From CAZKUN01 sp964555935 (GTDB lineage: Bacteria; Armatimonadota; Zipacnadia; Zipacnadales; VGFC01): DNA of 12,620 nt. A program made the translations under genes and the position numbers. Where the stretch lies: positions 1-12,620 of the forward strand of contig CAZKUN010000260.1 of NCBI GenBank assembly GCA_964555935.1, read 5' to 3'. This document shows, piece after piece, positions 1-6,105 of the stretch. Below the pieces are notes generated by a model. It saw only the letters and a list, made by a program, of their open reading frames with translations, did not search any database and was not told the DNA's origin. The number at the start of each line of letters is the position of its first letter. Position 1 is the stretch's first letter.

Positions 1-509
1 TCACGATGGTGACGGTGGATATGGGCGAGCCCCGGCTAGCGCGCAAGGACATCCCGATGGCCGGCGAGCCGACGGATGAGCCGGTGGTCGACGAGGCGCT
101 GATTGTCGACGACTTCGAGTGCCGCGTCACGTGCGTCTCGATGGGCAACCCGCACTGCGTTCAGTTCGTCGACGACGTGAAGACGGCCCCGGTGACGACG
201 CTCGGTCCATACATCGAGAACCACCCATCGTTCCCGCAGCGCACGAACGTGGAGTTCGTGCAGGTGGAGAGCCCGGAGATTCTGCACATGCGCGTGTGGG
301 AGCGGGGCTCGGGCGAGACGTTGGCATGCGGGACGGGCTCGTCCGCGACGGTTGTCGCGGCCAGTTTGCTAGGTAAGGCGGGCCGGAGTTGCACAGTTAA
401 GCTCATCGGCGGGGACCTGCAAGTCGAGTGGGCGGAGAACAACCACGTCTTCTTGACCGGGCCTGCTGTCGATGTTTTCTCGGGTGAAGTTGATCCGAGC
501 GCGCTGTAA
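1..509 (+). CDS. dapF: Diaminopimelate epimerase, 3' part (5' end outside window)
   Basis: DapF converts LL-diaminopimelate to meso-diaminopimelate in the cytoplasm, for lysine and peptidoglycan. The reading frame is open from the left edge (first full codon at position 3) to TAA at 507–509, about 169 codons. The N-terminal half with the first catalytic Cys is missing from the window. What remains matches the family's C-terminal half: a VDMGEP motif at the start, SMGNPHCV in the middle, the block ERGSGETLACGTGSSA containing the second catalytic Cys, and a TGPAVDVFSGE end like the E. coli TGPAVHVYDG. An ATG at position 6 is internal and not the start. The next gene on the same strand is dapL, which makes the DapF substrate, so the two probably belong to one pathway cluster. 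They are separated by about 247 bp carrying a repeat element. No truncation is seen other than the window edge. Confidence 0.95.
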   Translation, partial: TMVTVDMGEPRLARKDIPMAGEPTDEPVVDEALIVDDFECRVTCVSMGNPHCVQFVDDVKTAPVTTLGPYIENHPSFPQRTNVEFVQVESPEILHMRVWERGSGETLACGTGSSATVVAASLLGKAGRSCTVKLIGGDLQVEWAENNHVFLTGPAVDVFSGEVDPSAL

Positions 510-523
510 GTTGAGCATGGAGT

Positions 524-675
524 GGTCTCAGAATCCCAACGACTGGGCCGGTCGAAGCTAGAGCTTCGACCTACGGGGTCCTGAAGCTCATTGTCGGATC
601 TGGAGATCCGACCTACGGGGTCTTGAAGTCGCTTATTGTCGAAGCTAGAGCTTCGACCTACGGGGCATTGAAACC
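524..675. repeat. Dispersed hairpin repeat element, three-hairpin copy
   Basis: This element lies between dapF and dapL. It holds three tandem units, each a 9-bp perfect inverted repeat with a 2-nt centre followed by CTACGGGG. Stems are at 551–570 (GTCGAAGCT/AGCTTCGAC), 593–612 (GTCGGATCT/AGATCCGAC) and 638–657 (same as the first). Between the two stem types the paired positions 5/16 and 7/14 both change in a compensating way (A-T to G-C, G-C to T-A), so pairing is conserved. The right end GGGGCATTGAAACC (662–675) is nearly the reverse complement of the left end of the second copy at 3478. The left end (524–550) matches that copy's left end at 18 of 27 positions at the same distance from the first hairpin. 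The length difference between the copies (152 versus 65 bp) equals exactly the two extra units (42 + 45 bp). It resembles REP-like or MITE-like intergenic elements; no transposase is present. Confidence 0.85.
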
Positions 676-681
676 GGCTCA

Positions 682-699
682 TGTCCAGGCGCCTGGACA
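682..699. promoter_or_regulatory. Perfect 18-bp palindrome upstream of dapL
   Basis: TGTCCAGGCGCCTGGACA is a perfect dyad lying 57 bp before the dapL start and 6 bp after the repeat element. A perfect 18-bp palindrome is expected only about 0.05 times by chance in a window this long (uniform-base estimate). Its place suggests a repressor or activator operator for dapL, but the sequence does not identify the regulator. It could also be a leftover of the neighbouring hairpin repeat. No convincing -35/-10 pair was found; TACACT at 725–730 is a weak -10 candidate. Confidence 0.4.
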
Positions 700-756
700 C
701 GCACAGACCGACCAGACAATTCTTACACTTGTACTCAAGCCCAAGGAGGAGTCCCG

Positions 757-1935
757 ATGGAGAGAGCATACCGCCTGCGCACTATTCCCCCCTACCCATT
801 CCGCGAGATCGCGGCGCTGAAAGCCGAGAAAATCGCTAAAGGCGAGAAGCTCGTCGACTTCGGGATTGGCGACCCAGACCAGCCCACGCCCGAGTTCGTG
901 ATCGAGGCGATGGCCGAGGCGATCCGTGACCCGGAGACGCACCGGTATGATGAGACGGGCTACGGTTTCGACGTCTACAAAGACGCGATCGCGAGCCACA
1001 TGCGCGGGCGTTTCGGCGTCGAACTGGATACCAGCAACCAGATCCAGGGCACGATCGGGTGCAAAGAGGCCCTGGTCCACATCGAGTGGGCGTATATTGA
1101 CCCAGGCGACATCGTGCTCGTGCCGGATCCGGCCTACTCGGTCTACAAGGTCCAGGCGACATTCTGCGGTGGCGCGGCGTATCCGATGCCACTGCTCGCC
1201 GAGAACGGCTTCCTGCCGGATCTCGACGCGATTCCCCCGAGCATCGCCAGTCGGGCGAAGCTGCTCTGGCTGAACTACCCGAATAACCCGACAGGCGCGA
1301 CGGCGGACCTTGGGTTCTTTAAGAAGTGCGTCGAGTTTGCCGAGGCCAACGACCTGTTCATCTGCCAGGACGCCTCCTACGCCGAGGTCTACTATGGCGA
1401 GAAGCCGCCCAGCATCCTGGAGGTCGACGGCGCGCTGGATTGCGCGATCGAGTTCCACTCGCTGTCGAAGACGTTCAACATGACGGGCTGGCGCGTCGGC
1501 TGGGCATGCGGCGCGGCGGAGCCGGTTGAGGGCCTCAGCAAGGTGAAGGCCAACGTCGACAGCGGCACGTTTGGCGCGCTGCAGATTGCGGGTGCTGCCG
1601 CGCTGAACAAGGCGGAGGAATGGTGCCCGAAACTTCGCGCGATGTATCAGGAGCGCGTGGATGCGTTGGTCAGCGGGCTGCAGGGCCTCGGCTGGCCCGT
1701 CACTGCGCCGCCGGCGGCGTTTTACGTGTGGATGGCGACGCCGAAGGGGATGACATCAGCGGAGTTCGCGGCGCTACTGCTGGACAAGTGCGGCGTTCTG
1801 TGCGTTCCGGGCGGGGTGTACGGCGACCACGGCGAAGGGTATGTGAGATTCTCGCTGACCGTCATGGGCGACGACGTGCTAGGCCTGATCGGCGAGGCTG
1901 TCGAGCGCATGAAGGCGCTTGACGTGACGTTCTGA
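757..1935 (+). CDS. dapL: LL-diaminopimelate aminotransferase-like, fold-type I PLP enzyme
   Basis: A 392-residue class I/II aminotransferase. DapL makes LL-diaminopimelate from tetrahydrodipicolinate using glutamate, bypassing the succinyl/acetyl steps. The family marks are present in order: DFGIGDPDQPTP near residue 35, YDETGYGF near 65, NYPNNPTG with Asn177, the Asp205/Tyr208 PLP pair in CQDASYAEVYY, the SLSKTFNMTGWRVGW block with the Schiff-base Lys238, and the carboxylate-binding Arg364 in GYVRFSLT. The length fits DapL (about 390–410). The ATG at 757 has an excellent Shine-Dalgarno AAGGAGG at 743–749, seven nt away. Adjacency to dapF, the next enzyme of the pathway, favours DapL over other close aminotransferases (AspC- or alanine/glutamate-type), which sequence motifs alone cannot fully exclude. 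Confidence 0.9.
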   Translation: MERAYRLRTIPPYPFREIAALKAEKIAKGEKLVDFGIGDPDQPTPEFVIEAMAEAIRDPETHRYDETGYGFDVYKDAIASHMRGRFGVELDTSNQIQGTIGCKEALVHIEWAYIDPGDIVLVPDPAYSVYKVQATFCGGAAYPMPLLAENGFLPDLDAIPPSIASRAKLLWLNYPNNPTGATADLGFFKKCVEFAEANDLFICQDASYAEVYYGEKPPSILEVDGALDCAIEFHSLSKTFNMTGWRVGWACGAAEPVEGLSKVKANVDSGTFGALQIAGAAALNKAEEWCPKLRAMYQERVDALVSGLQGLGWPVTAPPAAFYVWMATPKGMTSAEFAALLLDKCGVLCVPGGVYGDHGEGYVRFSLTVMGDDVLGLIGEAVERMKALDVTF

Positions 1936-1989
1936 CCAGCGTAACCTACTTAGCAGAGCGACGTATTGTCTCTGTGAGGAATATCGATC

Positions 1990-2013
1990 GGGAGGGCCGG
2001 CCCCGGCCCTCCC
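1990..2013 (+). terminator. Strong GC-rich inverted repeat after dapL / before hflX leader
   Basis: Two perfectly complementary 11-nt arms, GGGAGGGCCGG and CCGGCCCTCCC, are separated by CC. The hairpin begins 54 bp after the dapL stop and ends 8 bp before the Shine-Dalgarno of the leader mini-ORF. No T-run follows, so it is not a classic intrinsic terminator. It may stop or pause RNA polymerase, protect the dapL 3' end, or form part of the hflX 5' UTR. Its CCCTCC strand could also pair with downstream GGAGG sequences. Confidence 0.4.
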
Positions 2014-2021
2014 GCCAGGAT

Positions 2022-2149
2022 AGGAGACATCTCGATGCGCCGCCGATAGTCATGCCACAGGCTAGTTAGCCCCATAACCCACCGGCATGCGCCCCGCGCT
2101 CGGATGGTCATCGCGAGGCATATCGCGACGTAATGGAGGATGTCTCATG
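2022..2149 (+). promoter_or_regulatory. Candidate translational-attenuation leader of hflX
   Basis: The 133-bp stretch before hflX contains a mini-ORF with its own Shine-Dalgarno. The segment GAGACATC (2024–2031), overlapping that Shine-Dalgarno, is perfectly complementary to GATGTCTC (2139–2146), which spans the end of the hflX Shine-Dalgarno and the spacer up to its ATG. Other pairs are CATGCC/GGCATG (2051–2056 with 2084–2089) enclosing GGCTA/TAGCC (2060–2064 with 2067–2071), and TCGCGA/TCGCGA (2111–2116 with 2123–2128) ending 6 nt before the hflX Shine-Dalgarno. The pattern is what one expects if a ribosome on the mini-ORF frees the hflX start. This is inferred from sequence only; no folding was computed. 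Confidence 0.35.
2035..2049 (+). CDS. Candidate leader peptide Met-Arg-Arg-Arg
   Basis: ATG CGC CGC CGA TAG encodes MRRR. GGAG at 2023–2026 lies 8 nt upstream, a good Shine-Dalgarno and spacing. It sits 97 bp before the hflX ATG. Arg-X-Arg is a known ribosome-arrest motif in the presence of macrolides (for example the MRLR part of the ErmD leader peptide), and HflX rescues stalled ribosomes, so a sensing role is conceivable. A four-codon ORF can arise by chance; the Shine-Dalgarno and the complementarity to the hflX start are what make it worth listing. Confidence 0.35.
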   Translation: MRRR

Positions 2150-3463
2150 TTGCGCCCAGAGTACGAGTACGCCCACGAACGAGTGGCTGAAGACGAGGAA
2201 CACGCTATTGTCGTCGCCCTCGGTCGCGAGGGTGACGACGAAACTGAACGCAACCTGACCGAGCTTGAGGCGCTTGTCGGCGCCGCCGGCGGCACGACGG
2301 TGCTGCGCGTCGTCCAGAACATCGACCGACCGAAGGCTCCAACCTATATCGGTAAGGGCAAGCTGGAGGAGTTGGAGGCGCAGGCGCTCTCGATTGATGC
2401 CGATATCGTCGTGTTCGACGGCGAGTTGACGCCCGTGCAGAACCGAAACATCGTCGACGCCTTGCCGTGCAAGGTGCTCGATCGGACCGAGCTGATCCTC
2501 GACATCTTCGCGCAACGCGCCCTGTCTCGCGAAGGCAAGCTCCAGGTTGAACTCGCGCAACTCGAGTACACGCTGCCCCGCCTCACTGGGCGCGGCACGA
2601 TGATGTCGCGTATTGGTGGCGGCTCGCGCGCCGGGTCCGGACCGATGGGGACCCGCGGCCCCGGTCGCACCAAGCTCGAAGTCGACCGTTCGCGGATCCA
2701 ACAGCGCATGAACCGCCTCCGCAAGACATTGGGCGAGGTCGAGCAGCGTCGCGAACTCAGCCGCGCGAACCGCCAAGGGGCGAATCGCTCCAGCATCAGT
2801 CTCATTGGGTATACCAACGCGGGGAAGTCGAGCCTGCTGAACGCGCTCGCCGGCGGCGAAGAAGTATCGACCAGGAATCGGCTCTTTGAAACGCTGGATA
2901 CCACCACGCGCCGGATCGAGATAGCCGAGAACCGCGAGGCCGTTATCTCAGACACGGTCGGATTTGTTCGCCATCTCCCCCACCATCTCGTCGCCGCGTT
3001 CCGCGCCACGTTGGTCGAAGCGGCGGCGGCCGAGTTGCTGGTCCAAGTCATCGACGCCAGCGATCCGGATCGCGAGAAACAGATGGAGGCTACGCTCGAG
3101 GTTCTCGGGGATCTCGACGCCGCCGACACGCCGATGATCTACGCGCTGAACAAGATCGATCTCCTCGCTGACCGCGAGGACGTCGAAGCGGCGGCGGCGG
3201 AGTTGCCGAACGCCGTGCTGACGTCGGCCACGACAGGCGAAGGGATCGATCGGCTTCGGGAGTTGATGGATGCGCTCGCCGAGGACCCACTCGCCTCCGT
3301 GACCCTGGAGGTGCCCTACGATGCGATGGGGGCTCTGAACATTCCGCCGGAACAAGGGCGCGTGGTCAACTTCCAGTACGAGGACGACCGCGTCATCGCT
3401 CAGGCCGAACTAGGGCCGGCGGCTTTGGGGCGGCTGAAGGCATACATCGTCGCGGAGGGGTAG
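2147..3463 (+). CDS. hflX: Ribosome-associated GTPase HflX
   Basis: A 438-residue translation-factor-class GTPase that binds the 50S E-site region and splits stalled or stressed 70S ribosomes. The N-terminal HflX domain holds TYIGKGKLEEL (about residues 65–75) and VFDGELTPVQNRN. A Gly/Arg-rich turn (RIGGGSRAGSGPMGTRGPGRTK) precedes a helical arm, then the G domain: G1 GYTNAGKSS at 221–229, switch region with LDTTTR, G3 DTVGFVRHLPHHLV, G4 NKID, G5-like TSATTGEG, and a C-terminal β-domain. Length is close to E. coli HflX (426). The start chosen is ATG 2147, with GGAGG at 2135–2139 seven nt upstream. An in-frame ATG at 2087 would add 20 residues that do not look like HflX and has no comparable ribosome site. 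The upstream leader is unusual. The gene converges with the minus-strand cluster, separated by a repeat element. Confidence 0.95.
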   Translation: MLRPEYEYAHERVAEDEEHAIVVALGREGDDETERNLTELEALVGAAGGTTVLRVVQNIDRPKAPTYIGKGKLEELEAQALSIDADIVVFDGELTPVQNRNIVDALPCKVLDRTELILDIFAQRALSREGKLQVELAQLEYTLPRLTGRGTMMSRIGGGSRAGSGPMGTRGPGRTKLEVDRSRIQQRMNRLRKTLGEVEQRRELSRANRQGANRSSISLIGYTNAGKSSLLNALAGGEEVSTRNRLFETLDTTTRRIEIAENREAVISDTVGFVRHLPHHLVAAFRATLVEAAAAELLVQVIDASDPDREKQMEATLEVLGDLDAADTPMIYALNKIDLLADREDVEAAAAELPNAVLTSATTGEGIDRLRELMDALAEDPLASVTLEVPYDAMGALNIPPEQGRVVNFQYEDDRVIAQAELGPAALGRLKAYIVAEG

Positions 3464-3477
3464 TCTGGGCCATACTT

Positions 3478-3542
3478 GGTTTCAATACCCCAAAAGCCGA
3501 GCCTGTCGGATCTGGAGATCCGACCTACGGGGTCTTGGAACC
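3478..3542. repeat. Dispersed hairpin repeat element, single-hairpin copy
   Basis: A 65-bp element between the convergent hflX and 3547–4710 genes. The ends are GGTTTCAATACCCC (3478–3491) and GGGGTCTTGGAACC (3529–3542), complementary at 12 of 14 positions. Inside, GTCGGATCT (3505–3513), GG, AGATCCGAC (3516–3524) form a 9-bp hairpin, followed by CTACGGGG. The hairpin plus the following CTACGGGGTCTTG is identical to the middle unit of the element at 524–675. Nested terminal and internal inverted repeats would fold into one long hairpin. It may serve as a two-way transcription barrier here, though no T-run is present. Confidence 0.85.
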
Positions 3543-3546
3543 ACTT

Positions 3547-4710
3547 CTAAGGCTTGCGCCTGCTTTGGACGGCGTCGATGCAGCGTTTGGCGAAGTCCAT
3601 CTCGTCCGGCAGGGCCGGTGGCACTGCCCCGCGCCGCAGTTCGCGCGCGGGCTTGGCCACTGGCTTTTCCGGTTCTGGCGCAGCAGCGACGGGCACGGCT
3701 TCAGGCACGGCAGGCTCATCCGGCGACGTGCAGAGAATGCGCAGCCGTCGCACGTCCACATCCGCGCCATTCAGCGCTGAGCCGTCGAGGCTTCCGTTGC
3801 CCGTCACCAGAATCCCACGGACGCGCTGGCCGGGGCGGGCTCTGTACTCCCGCAGCCATGCCAGACGTTTTGGCACTGAGCGAGCCAACTCGTCCGGAGC
3901 CTCCCCGTCGGCCCAGATCATCGCCACCATGTCGCCGGTGTCACTGGCCTCACATAGCGCGTCAATCGGGCCGGCCGGGGTGTCCGTGCGGTCGCCGTTC
4001 GCGGCGCCATTCAACAATGCGAGCGGCTCGCCGAAATCGACCAAATTCCAGTTCTGAACCAGTAAACCAGCGACCGTGGGCGCAGCGGGCGTAGGCGGCT
4101 CTGCAGGCGGCGGAGCAACTGCGACGGTCGGTGGGATGATGGGCTCAGGCTCGGAGATCGGGTCGGGGATCGGTACGGGTTCGGGATCGGCAGCGATCTC
4201 GCGGCCGACCAGTTTGCCGAATGTCTGTGGAGGAAGCTTGCGGACGAGGCCCGTCGTGAACGCGCTGTCTAGCGCCTGGGCCAGCTCGCCAACCGTGGCA
4301 TCGTCGGGTGATGCGGGCTCCCATGGATCGTCCCACACCTGGAATTCCTCGAGTTCGGCGGAATGCGTCATCGCGCGCAGGTCGGTTGGCATCGACGTCC
4401 CCAGGTAGAGACGCGCGGCCTCAACGTGCTCGGGCAGCATCGGTTCGCTCGGGGATGTCGCGATCGCGCAGCCTTGGACGCGCGGACCCTCTGGAGTTAT
4501 CAGAGCAAAGACGACCTCATCGCCCGCGGCCAGCTCAATACCGTTATCAAGCCCGTGTGGCCAGATACCCTCAGTCAGCAGCAAGAGCAGGAGCTTCTCG
4601 AAGCTCTCCGAGGCCTGCACGACAGCGCCGGCGCTCGCCTGCCCCGCGACAACCAGAGCAAAGTAGCGCCCAGCCTCCCGACCCGTTGCGTTGTCGTTCG
4701 CTGACATCAC
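3547..4710 (-). CDS. Unknown two-domain protein: EVE/PUA-like N-terminus, degenerate NucS/DUF91-like C-terminus
   Basis: 387 residues, no signal peptide or membrane segment. Residues about 15–90 (RYFALVVAG…SFEKLL…GIWPHG…AAGDEVVFAL…VQGCAIATS) follow the layout of EVE/PUA-like domains: a Tyr-led first strand, then a GD.V.F turn and a closing strand. A Pro/Glu-rich linker covers about 174–212. Residues about 213–328 follow the C-terminal domain of NucS/DUF91 endonucleases: LLVQNWNLVDFGEPL, GPIDALC with Asp250, then a strand, WLREYRARPGQRVRGILV and VDVRRL. Where active members have an E-x-K triad, this protein has Ile265-x-Ala267, so it is probably not a nuclease. Another Pro/Ala-rich stretch (330–352) and a short helical tail follow. 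The start is GTG 4710 (GAGGG 10 nt upstream) or ATG 4707. The gene is last in the minus-strand series, 103 bp after the secretin gene. The function is unknown; domain calls are by pattern only. Confidence 0.8.
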   Translation of the reverse strand: MMSANDNATGREAGRYFALVVAGQASAGAVVQASESFEKLLLLLLTEGIWPHGLDNGIELAAGDEVVFALITPEGPRVQGCAIATSPSEPMLPEHVEAARLYLGTSMPTDLRAMTHSAELEEFQVWDDPWEPASPDDATVGELAQALDSAFTTGLVRKLPPQTFGKLVGREIAADPEPVPIPDPISEPEPIIPPTVAVAPPPAEPPTPAAPTVAGLLVQNWNLVDFGEPLALLNGAANGDRTDTPAGPIDALCEASDTGDMVAMIWADGEAPDELARSVPKRLAWLREYRARPGQRVRGILVTGNGSLDGSALNGADVDVRRLRILCTSPDEPAVPEAVPVAAAPEPEKPVAKPARELRRGAVPPALPDEMDFAKRCIDAVQSRRKP

Positions 4711-4813
4711 GGTAATCCGTCCCTCACTGGATCAAGCTCCGCGAGGTCCCCCACGGTACCGAGTATCTACCACAAGTGGTGCAAAGATTCATTAAACAAA
4801 TGAAACGGCGAGT
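4711..4813 (-). other. Intergenic gap with short dyad and AT-rich stretch
   Basis: The gap between the secretin-like gene and the following gene holds ACCAC-AA-GTGGT (4769–4780) inside the most AT-rich stretch nearby (about 4762–4815). On the minus strand TAGATA (4768–4763) could be a -10 box, but no well-spaced -35 is visible. A separate promoter for the downstream gene is possible but not shown. Confidence 0.25.
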
Positions 4814-6007
4814 TTACATCCCCAGGTTCCGGATGATCCGCGGCGTGACAAACAGTATCGACTCAGCGTCCTCAACAAGTTCGGAGCGTTTGAAGTTCAG
4901 CGGGAGCCCGACTGTCTCCAATGTTTCGATGGAGCGCGGGAAGCCGCCCAGCGCGAGGGTCTCGCCGTCCTGAACGACGACCTCCGACTGAAGCGAGATT
5001 TCCTCGGTGATTGGGATGACAGTGCCATCGGGCGCCACGACCTCACCAGTCGGCGCGATGAAGCGCGGATCGAGCATCATTGATATGCTGTCGTCGGCAT
5101 TGATGCGGGGGAGGCAGAATAGCTCCACACCCGTGGCGACGGCGTCGATGGCGTAGTCTACGGTGCGCTGGCCGAACTGGTTGTAGCTGACCGATGCCGC
5201 CACGAAGGGAATGAGCGTTGTGGCGCGGATGACGCACATTCGGTTGTTCTTCGTGGTGATGTTCGCCCCGGTCGTGTTGTTGCTGAGCGACTCCCGGTTC
5301 GTGCCCGAGATGAGCGGCGCCATATTGCCCGTCTTGAAGCGCAAGTTAGAGCCTGCGGGCGGCGCGGGACCGACCACGTCGATCTGCAGGTCGCGTCCTC
5401 GGATCGGCAGATCATAGCCCCAGCCCTGGTCTAGGCGGCGAGACATGGTCACGAGCCTGACCTCTATGTTGACCTGCTGAACCGGCTTGTCGAGGAGCGA
5501 GACGATCTCTGCGAATTCGTCGATGGCCTCGGCCGTACCCTTTAGGATCAGAGCGTTCTGGTCCGCGAGAGCGACCGGCTTCTCCGTGAGCCCCTCGGGG
5601 AGAAGCTGGGCCAGTGCCCCGCCACCTTGGGCGCCGCCTCCGCCGCCGAACGCGCCTCTTCCAGTCGTGGCACCGGTCGCTTGGGCGACGCGGACCTCCG
5701 CGTAGTTGCGCTCGGCAAACGGGTACAGGCCCGGCTCCTGCATTTCGGGCAACGGTCGCACGGGTCCCGTTGCGTCCTCGAGAGCGGATCGCAGGAACTC
5801 GCGGCGGCCGTGAGTGGGATCGCCGCCGGGCAAGCCCGTGCCAGTGCCGCCGAAGATGAATACGATCTCGCCGGCGGTGACGTGGGTGAGCTGCAGGATC
5901 ACCGTCCGCTCGTTGGCCTTGTCGGGCTTGGCCTCTACCTTGTCGTCGGCGCAGGCTACCGTCATCGGCACCACGAGTGCTGTCAGCAGGGCAATGATTC
6001 TGACCAT
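4814..6007 (-). CDS. Short secretin-family (GspD/PilQ-like) protein
   Basis: 397 residues, exported. The N-terminus (MVRIIALLTALVVPMTVACA) is a signal peptide; TVAC at 16–19 might be a weak lipobox, otherwise cleavage after ACA. An N-domain follows (about 35–55, RTVILQLTHVTAGEIVFIF), then a Gly-rich linker (about 115–130), a KH-like N1 segment (ALADQNALILKGTAEAIDEFAEIVSLLDKPVQQVNIEVRLV, about 146–186), and the secretin β-domain to the end with SLQSEVVVQDGETLALGG and SILFVTPRII. The usual VPxLGxIPxLGxLF block is degenerate (VGLPLNFKRSE), and the protein is short for a pore-forming secretin (often 500–700). No pilus or type II secretion partner genes lie nearby. ATG 6007 is chosen: GGGGAGG (6023–6017) is 9 nt upstream. 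A TTG at 6034 would begin before this ribosome site and is rejected. It may form an outer-membrane channel or be a non-pore relative. Confidence 0.83.
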   Translation of the reverse strand: MVRIIALLTALVVPMTVACADDKVEAKPDKANERTVILQLTHVTAGEIVFIFGGTGTGLPGGDPTHGRREFLRSALEDATGPVRPLPEMQEPGLYPFAERNYAEVRVAQATGATTGRGAFGGGGGAQGGGALAQLLPEGLTEKPVALADQNALILKGTAEAIDEFAEIVSLLDKPVQQVNIEVRLVTMSRRLDQGWGYDLPIRGRDLQIDVVGPAPPAGSNLRFKTGNMAPLISGTNRESLSNNTTGANITTKNNRMCVIRATTLIPFVAASVSYNQFGQRTVDYAIDAVATGVELFCLPRINADDSISMMLDPRFIAPTGEVVAPDGTVIPITEEISLQSEVVVQDGETLALGGFPRSIETLETVGLPLNFKRSELVEDAESILFVTPRIIRNLGM

Positions 6008-6038
6008 CAGCGCGGACCTCCCCAGGCACACCAAAGCT

Positions 6039-6059
6039 CAGGCCGCTACGGCTGGCCTG
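6039..6059 (-). other. Inverted repeat in the leader of the secretin-like gene
   Basis: CAGGCC (6039–6044) and GGCCTG (6054–6059) flank a 9-nt loop in the 98-bp gap before the secretin-like gene, 16 nt upstream of its Shine-Dalgarno. It may form a small RNA hairpin. There is no T-run to make it a terminator. Weak evidence. Confidence 0.25.
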
Positions 6060-6105
6060 TGTTCTGACTAACGCATCGGCGAGGCCTCAGGTTGCGCTCG
6101 CGCGG

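Noticed and set aside
551..665. Three regularly spaced repeats that could be taken for a CRISPR array
   Set aside because: Units are palindromic hairpins 42–45 bp apart with partly similar spacers, only three copies, no cas genes, and a matching single copy elsewhere; they form an intergenic hairpin element.
679..1458. 259-codon minus-strand ORF opposite dapL
   Set aside because: Antisense shadow of a clearly identified aminotransferase; no ribosome site or domain.
2087..2146. Longer hflX start at ATG 2087
   Set aside because: The 20 extra residues are unlike HflX and ATG 2147 has GGAGG at ideal spacing.
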